From Tetranychus cinnabarinus (Eukaryota > Arthropoda > Arachnida > Trombidiformes > Tetranychidae), in NCBI GenBank assembly GCA_022266195.1, contig WHVY01000004.1, forward strand, positions 9,875,501 to 9,939,500: 64,000 nucleotides of DNA. Reading direction: 5' to 3'. The notes under the pieces are model-generated. The model did not search any database. It was given only the letters and a program-made list of their open reading frames with translations, and was not told the DNA's origin. A program made the position numbers and the translations under genes. Of this stretch, positions 60,701-64,000 are shown piece after piece; the stretch's first letter is position 1, and each line of letters opens with the position of its first letter.

Positions 60701-62984
60701 TCAAGCTAATAATAATTTGTAACACAAATTTGTCAAAGGTGAACTGATGACAATTGAATGAGTCGATTGAAAATGAACAATCAATGCAAAACAACAGTGT
60801 TGTGTGTCATTAAATGCTCACTCCTCAGCTTAACCTTGATTAATCCAGTTTTCTTACCTCTTCTGTGTACTTTTAAGAAATGCAGATTATTTCTTCTGCC
60901 TTCAATCCGTCTTTAGATTCGCAATAAAATGGCCAAAAGATTACAATCCTTTCTTTCTCCTTTTCCTTATCGTTCTGTTCCTTTTTGCCTCTTCGCTACT
61001 CTTCTTTATACTTGTCAAACAGATTATATGTCATCATCATTGTCCTCTTCGTCATTATCATCTTCAATGATTGTTGAATGCCAATTGTTGAAATGTTGTT
61101 GAAAGTTCAATTGGATATAAATATTGAATAGATCCAAGTGGGCCATAAGTATCTACTTGAATTTTATTTTACCTATGGATATCACTATAAAACTTTAACT
61201 GTGAACTCAAGCAAAAAGTGAAAGCAAAAGGATCAACCGATTGATAAATAAATTATTAAACATTGGTCATTGATTGAAACTCACCAAAAATTTTGTAGAT
61301 CAAAATCAAACAGCTGCAACATTAAAACAAAATGATAAATCACAAAACAATCCAATTCACAATCCCTTCTGACTCTTTTTTTACCGAGAAAAGGTAGAGG
61401 CTGATTATCAAGTAACTACAGCATTAATAGGAATTATTATGATGATTATGTTTCGAACACTATTCTTAAAAGTATTGTTAATATTTTCATTATGATTCTG
61501 GTCACAGGAAGGTGAAATAATGAAGAATTTCGAGAGAAAAAAGGTTCACAAGGAAATAGGAAAAATAAAAGGAACTGAAAAAAACGAAGAGGAAATGATT
61601 GGACATCCAACAGAGATTGGTACACAAAGATGTTGATATAATTGTTAAAAAATTATCTTCCAAAATGAATCTTCTTCTTCAATCATCACCATCATCTTAA
61701 AAAATAAACGGTTAAATCCTAAATTATTCATCACAAAGGTTATCACTTTGAATAGATTCAAAGTTTGACAAAAAAAGAGTCAAACCAAATTCACTGTGTT
61801 GCTGTCACCACAAAAGTCCAAGTTGAAGATGACATTTTTGTATTAGTTTTCATTGAGACAGGTAGATACAATTAACAAGTACAAGGTTAAATACAGAGAA
61901 AACAATTTACATAAAAAATTAAATTATGTTAACAACTATTGATAAAGAACGAGAAAAATTGACAATGACTTTGCACATATGTTAACCTCTTATTCAATCA
62001 TTTTGGTATCCATTGCTTCTTAAGATTGGCGCTGGCGCCTTTTATGAATTCATAACAATTTTATGATTTTTAATGTTTTTTAGAGAATCTAAACTTGATT
62101 GAAATATCGTCAAAAATAAATTGATTTACCAGTTTTAATTGATAAACGATTTACACAAGATTTTGTGTAAAACACTCAATAAAACCGATTTGATTGTAAA
62201 ATAAATCATTTTTCTTGATTCCATTTATGATTATCTTTCATTATTTTCATTGATATTTTTCATGATAAAATTTGTTGAATTTTACATAGTGATTTGCCTG
62301 AAGGTAAATGTAATGTCTTAACAATATCTTTCAATTGTAAATGAAATGCTTTACAAGTCATTTAATACCCTAAAGATAAAATAATATTAATCAAGATGAG
62401 CTTTTTATATCAACTCATGTAAATCAAACTTGTGTTTACAATTTTTATTTTACACCAAAAATTGTTCCAAACATAACAACTTATCTACTTGATTATCAAT
62501 GTAAACAATTGATATTTGCTTATCGTTATCATCTAATTGTTACAATTGTAACAACCTGTGTATATTGAAGGATTATTATCATTGATAAATCTTGAAAGGT
62601 TGATATAAATCTCTCTTGAGGATTTGGTTAATCTATCATTGATTATAACACATGATAATCATTAAATCTGTATTTTTAAATGGACGGATAACAAGGCCTT
62701 CCCTGGAGATTAATATTATTATTATTTAATGATCAGAGATAATGTCGTTGATTGATTTATTGAATCAATCACAATATTGAATATGTAAATAACAAAGGGA
62801 TTTGTTTACATTTCAATTGACATTTTGTATTCAATGTAAAGAAACATTCAATTATTGAAACAATTTGTTTCTTCATTTGTAAATTTAAATCATTAATTTA
62901 CTTACCAAATGAGTGATTAAGATGATGATTTAGATGATGATGATTATGATGATTAAGTTCAATAGCAGTTACTGTAGAGTCCAT
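57758..62984 (-). CDS. Paired-class homeodomain transcription factor, Prop1/unc-42 type (2 exons)
   Basis: Exon 1 is 62984-62906 (MDSTVTAIELNHHNHHH and on), exon 2 is 58599-57758, with a 4306 bp intron; phases agree and give 306 residues. The homeodomain (about 98-157) has RRHRTTFTQEQLTELESAF, HYPDIYCREELARITKLNEA and RIQVWFQNRRAKFRK. Gln at position 50 (residue 147) and the RRHRTTF and LNEARIQVWFQNRRAK words place it in the paired-like class, closest in my recollection to Prop1 and nematode unc-42. No paired domain is present. In that family the role is neuronal or endocrine cell identity. FKKLKVEPG before the homeodomain is a SUMO-site-like motif (LKVEP). His-rich, Thr/Gly-rich and Asn/Ser-rich low-complexity segments flank the homeodomain. 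Other paired-like subfamilies cannot be fully excluded. Confidence 0.85.
58600..62905 (-). other. Homeobox gene intron 1
   Basis: A 4.3 kb intron, large for this window, between the 79-nt coding first exon and the homeodomain exon (donor G/GTAAGT, acceptor TGTTTAG). It holds purine-rich simple sequence at 59780-59955 and no supported coding exon. Introns of this kind often contain enhancers of developmental genes; that is inference. Confidence 0.75.
59780..59955 (+). repeat. Purine-rich (GGA/GAA) tract in homeobox intron
   Basis: About 170 bp of mostly A/G sequence with many AGGAGG and GGAGAA words on the plus strand. Frames through it (both strands) are low-complexity artefacts. Confidence 0.6.
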
Positions 62985-64000
62985 TTGTATTGTCTTGTTA
63001 ACCTTTGATGTTGACCTTTTCTTGTTATTCTTGTTATTCTTGGCTTATATTGAAGTTAGACATTCAATGGTTAATAGATGATGATGATGATGTTGATGAA
63101 GTTGATTGAAATTTGATAATTGTTTAATTTGATTAGATTTAACTGTGAAACTTGAAATTAAATTGTGTTATTAATTGATTGAAAATAAAGTTAAAATGTC
63201 CGATTGATCAGGTTGATTGGTTTGATCATGACAACAAACACCAGTTTTATCACAGTAAATAGCTTCACAACAACAAGCATAATAATCATAATAATAATGG
63301 ATTGTGATGAAGAAGAAGACCATCAGAAGAAGATGATGATGAAGAAAGAAGGATGATAATGATGATGGAGATGAAGATAGGGTTTGTATTGAGTTATAGG
63401 TTGATGATGAAGATGATGATGAAGATAGATGTTAAAGAAAGAAGGAAAGAAAGAAGGAAAGAAAGAAGGAAAGAAAGAAGAAAAGAAAGAGATTCTTAAA
63501 GAGAGTTACAAGACTTACTTTGAGTCTAACCAAGTCTTGTTGACTCGTGCTAAGCCTTGCACTAGTTAAGTCAAGACTCAGCCTACTTTGGCTTCCATTG
63601 GTTGGTAAAGCCAAACCAGTTTCTTTGACTTATTTTCAATTCAAGTTTACCATGAAAATGGTTCAAGATAGATTAATAAGATACTGAAAACTCTTGGAAC
63701 TCTATTCAATATCAAATCTGAAAGGAAAATGCTGAAGATTGAAACAATTCTGAGCTAAAATTTTCCCTTCTTCCTTCTTTGATCATATCAACATCTTTGG
63801 ATGAAATTTTTCCCTTTCAAGTTCAAATCATAACCAATTTGCATTAAATTGATCAAAAAATGAATAAACCAGAACAATTTATCGACTGAAAAATCATAAA
63901 AGGGTGAAATTTAGTCTTAAAATGATCAAGAATTGAAATGTTTGAATGAAATTTTTTCGTTCCTTTGATAGTTATTCAATTTAAATGGATCCAATTGAAT
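62985..64000. other. Upstream region of the homeobox gene
   Basis: Presumptive 5' untranslated and promoter region on the minus strand. It contains GAT-rich and GAAA/GAAG simple repeats and no supported coding exon. Confidence 0.45.
63433..63488. repeat. (GAAAGAAG)n microsatellite
   Basis: Tandem GAAAGAAGGAAA-type units over about 55 bp, some 450 bp upstream of the homeobox start codon. The antisense frame over it encodes only poly-Phe/Leu/Ser low complexity. Confidence 0.75.

Noticed and set aside
60513..60722. Gly/Cys-rich 69-codon plus-strand frame
   Set aside because: Arises from GGCTTTGG-type repeats; no signal peptide or splice context and it lies in an intron on the other strand.

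Overview
This is an AT-rich, animal nuclear window with spliced genes: GT-AG introns of about 55-150 bp, and a few very large ones. The gene content is animal: a CWC15 splicing factor, ornithine aminotransferase, ribosomal protein S20, a CUB-LDLa-trypsin protease, an annulin-like transglutaminase and a paired-class Prop/unc-42 homeobox gene. Base composition, compact introns and the annulin-type enzyme fit a small-genome arthropod. A chelicerate such as a mite is my guess, inferred from general character and not proven here. Gene models were built by joining reading frames at visible splice sites; in every multi-exon model the phases agree and the total length is a multiple of three.

Layout. 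0.3-1.1 kb: CWC15 (minus). 1.1-19.1 kb: about 18 kb with no gene I can support; parts of its right half are the apparent sources of fragments copied elsewhere. 19.1-20.5 kb: ornithine aminotransferase (plus), followed by a fragment resembling the membrane segment of an SLC3 (CD98 heavy chain) protein. 22.1-23.7 kb: a PARG-family protein that lacks the catalytic signature. 23.9-26.0 kb: a patchwork of duplicated pieces between two ~350 bp direct repeats. 26.0-26.6 kb: RpS20 (minus). 28.9-30.7 kb: serine protease (plus). 34.8-38.0 kb: a four-exon, serine-rich, probably secreted protein. 38.8-39.9 kb: an inverted, rearranged fragment of the protease gene, immediately beside a 454 bp hAT-type non-autonomous transposon with perfect 8 bp target-site duplications.

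41.6-56.9 kb is an eleven-exon transglutaminase gene whose 11.2 kb second intron holds three things: an apparently intact two-ORF non-LTR retrotransposon (minus), a nested ELO-family gene (minus) whose histidine box is missing, and a tRNA-like sequence. 57.8-63.0 kb is the homeobox gene (minus) with a 4.3 kb intron.

The most interesting themes are two probable pseudoenzymes (PARG-like and ELO-like) with open frames but no catalytic motif, a transglutaminase with a predicted lipid-anchored N-terminus built from a tiny 46-nt first exon, and strong evidence of local template-switch or capture-type rearrangement. The genes look like independent loci; I see no operon or joint pathway.
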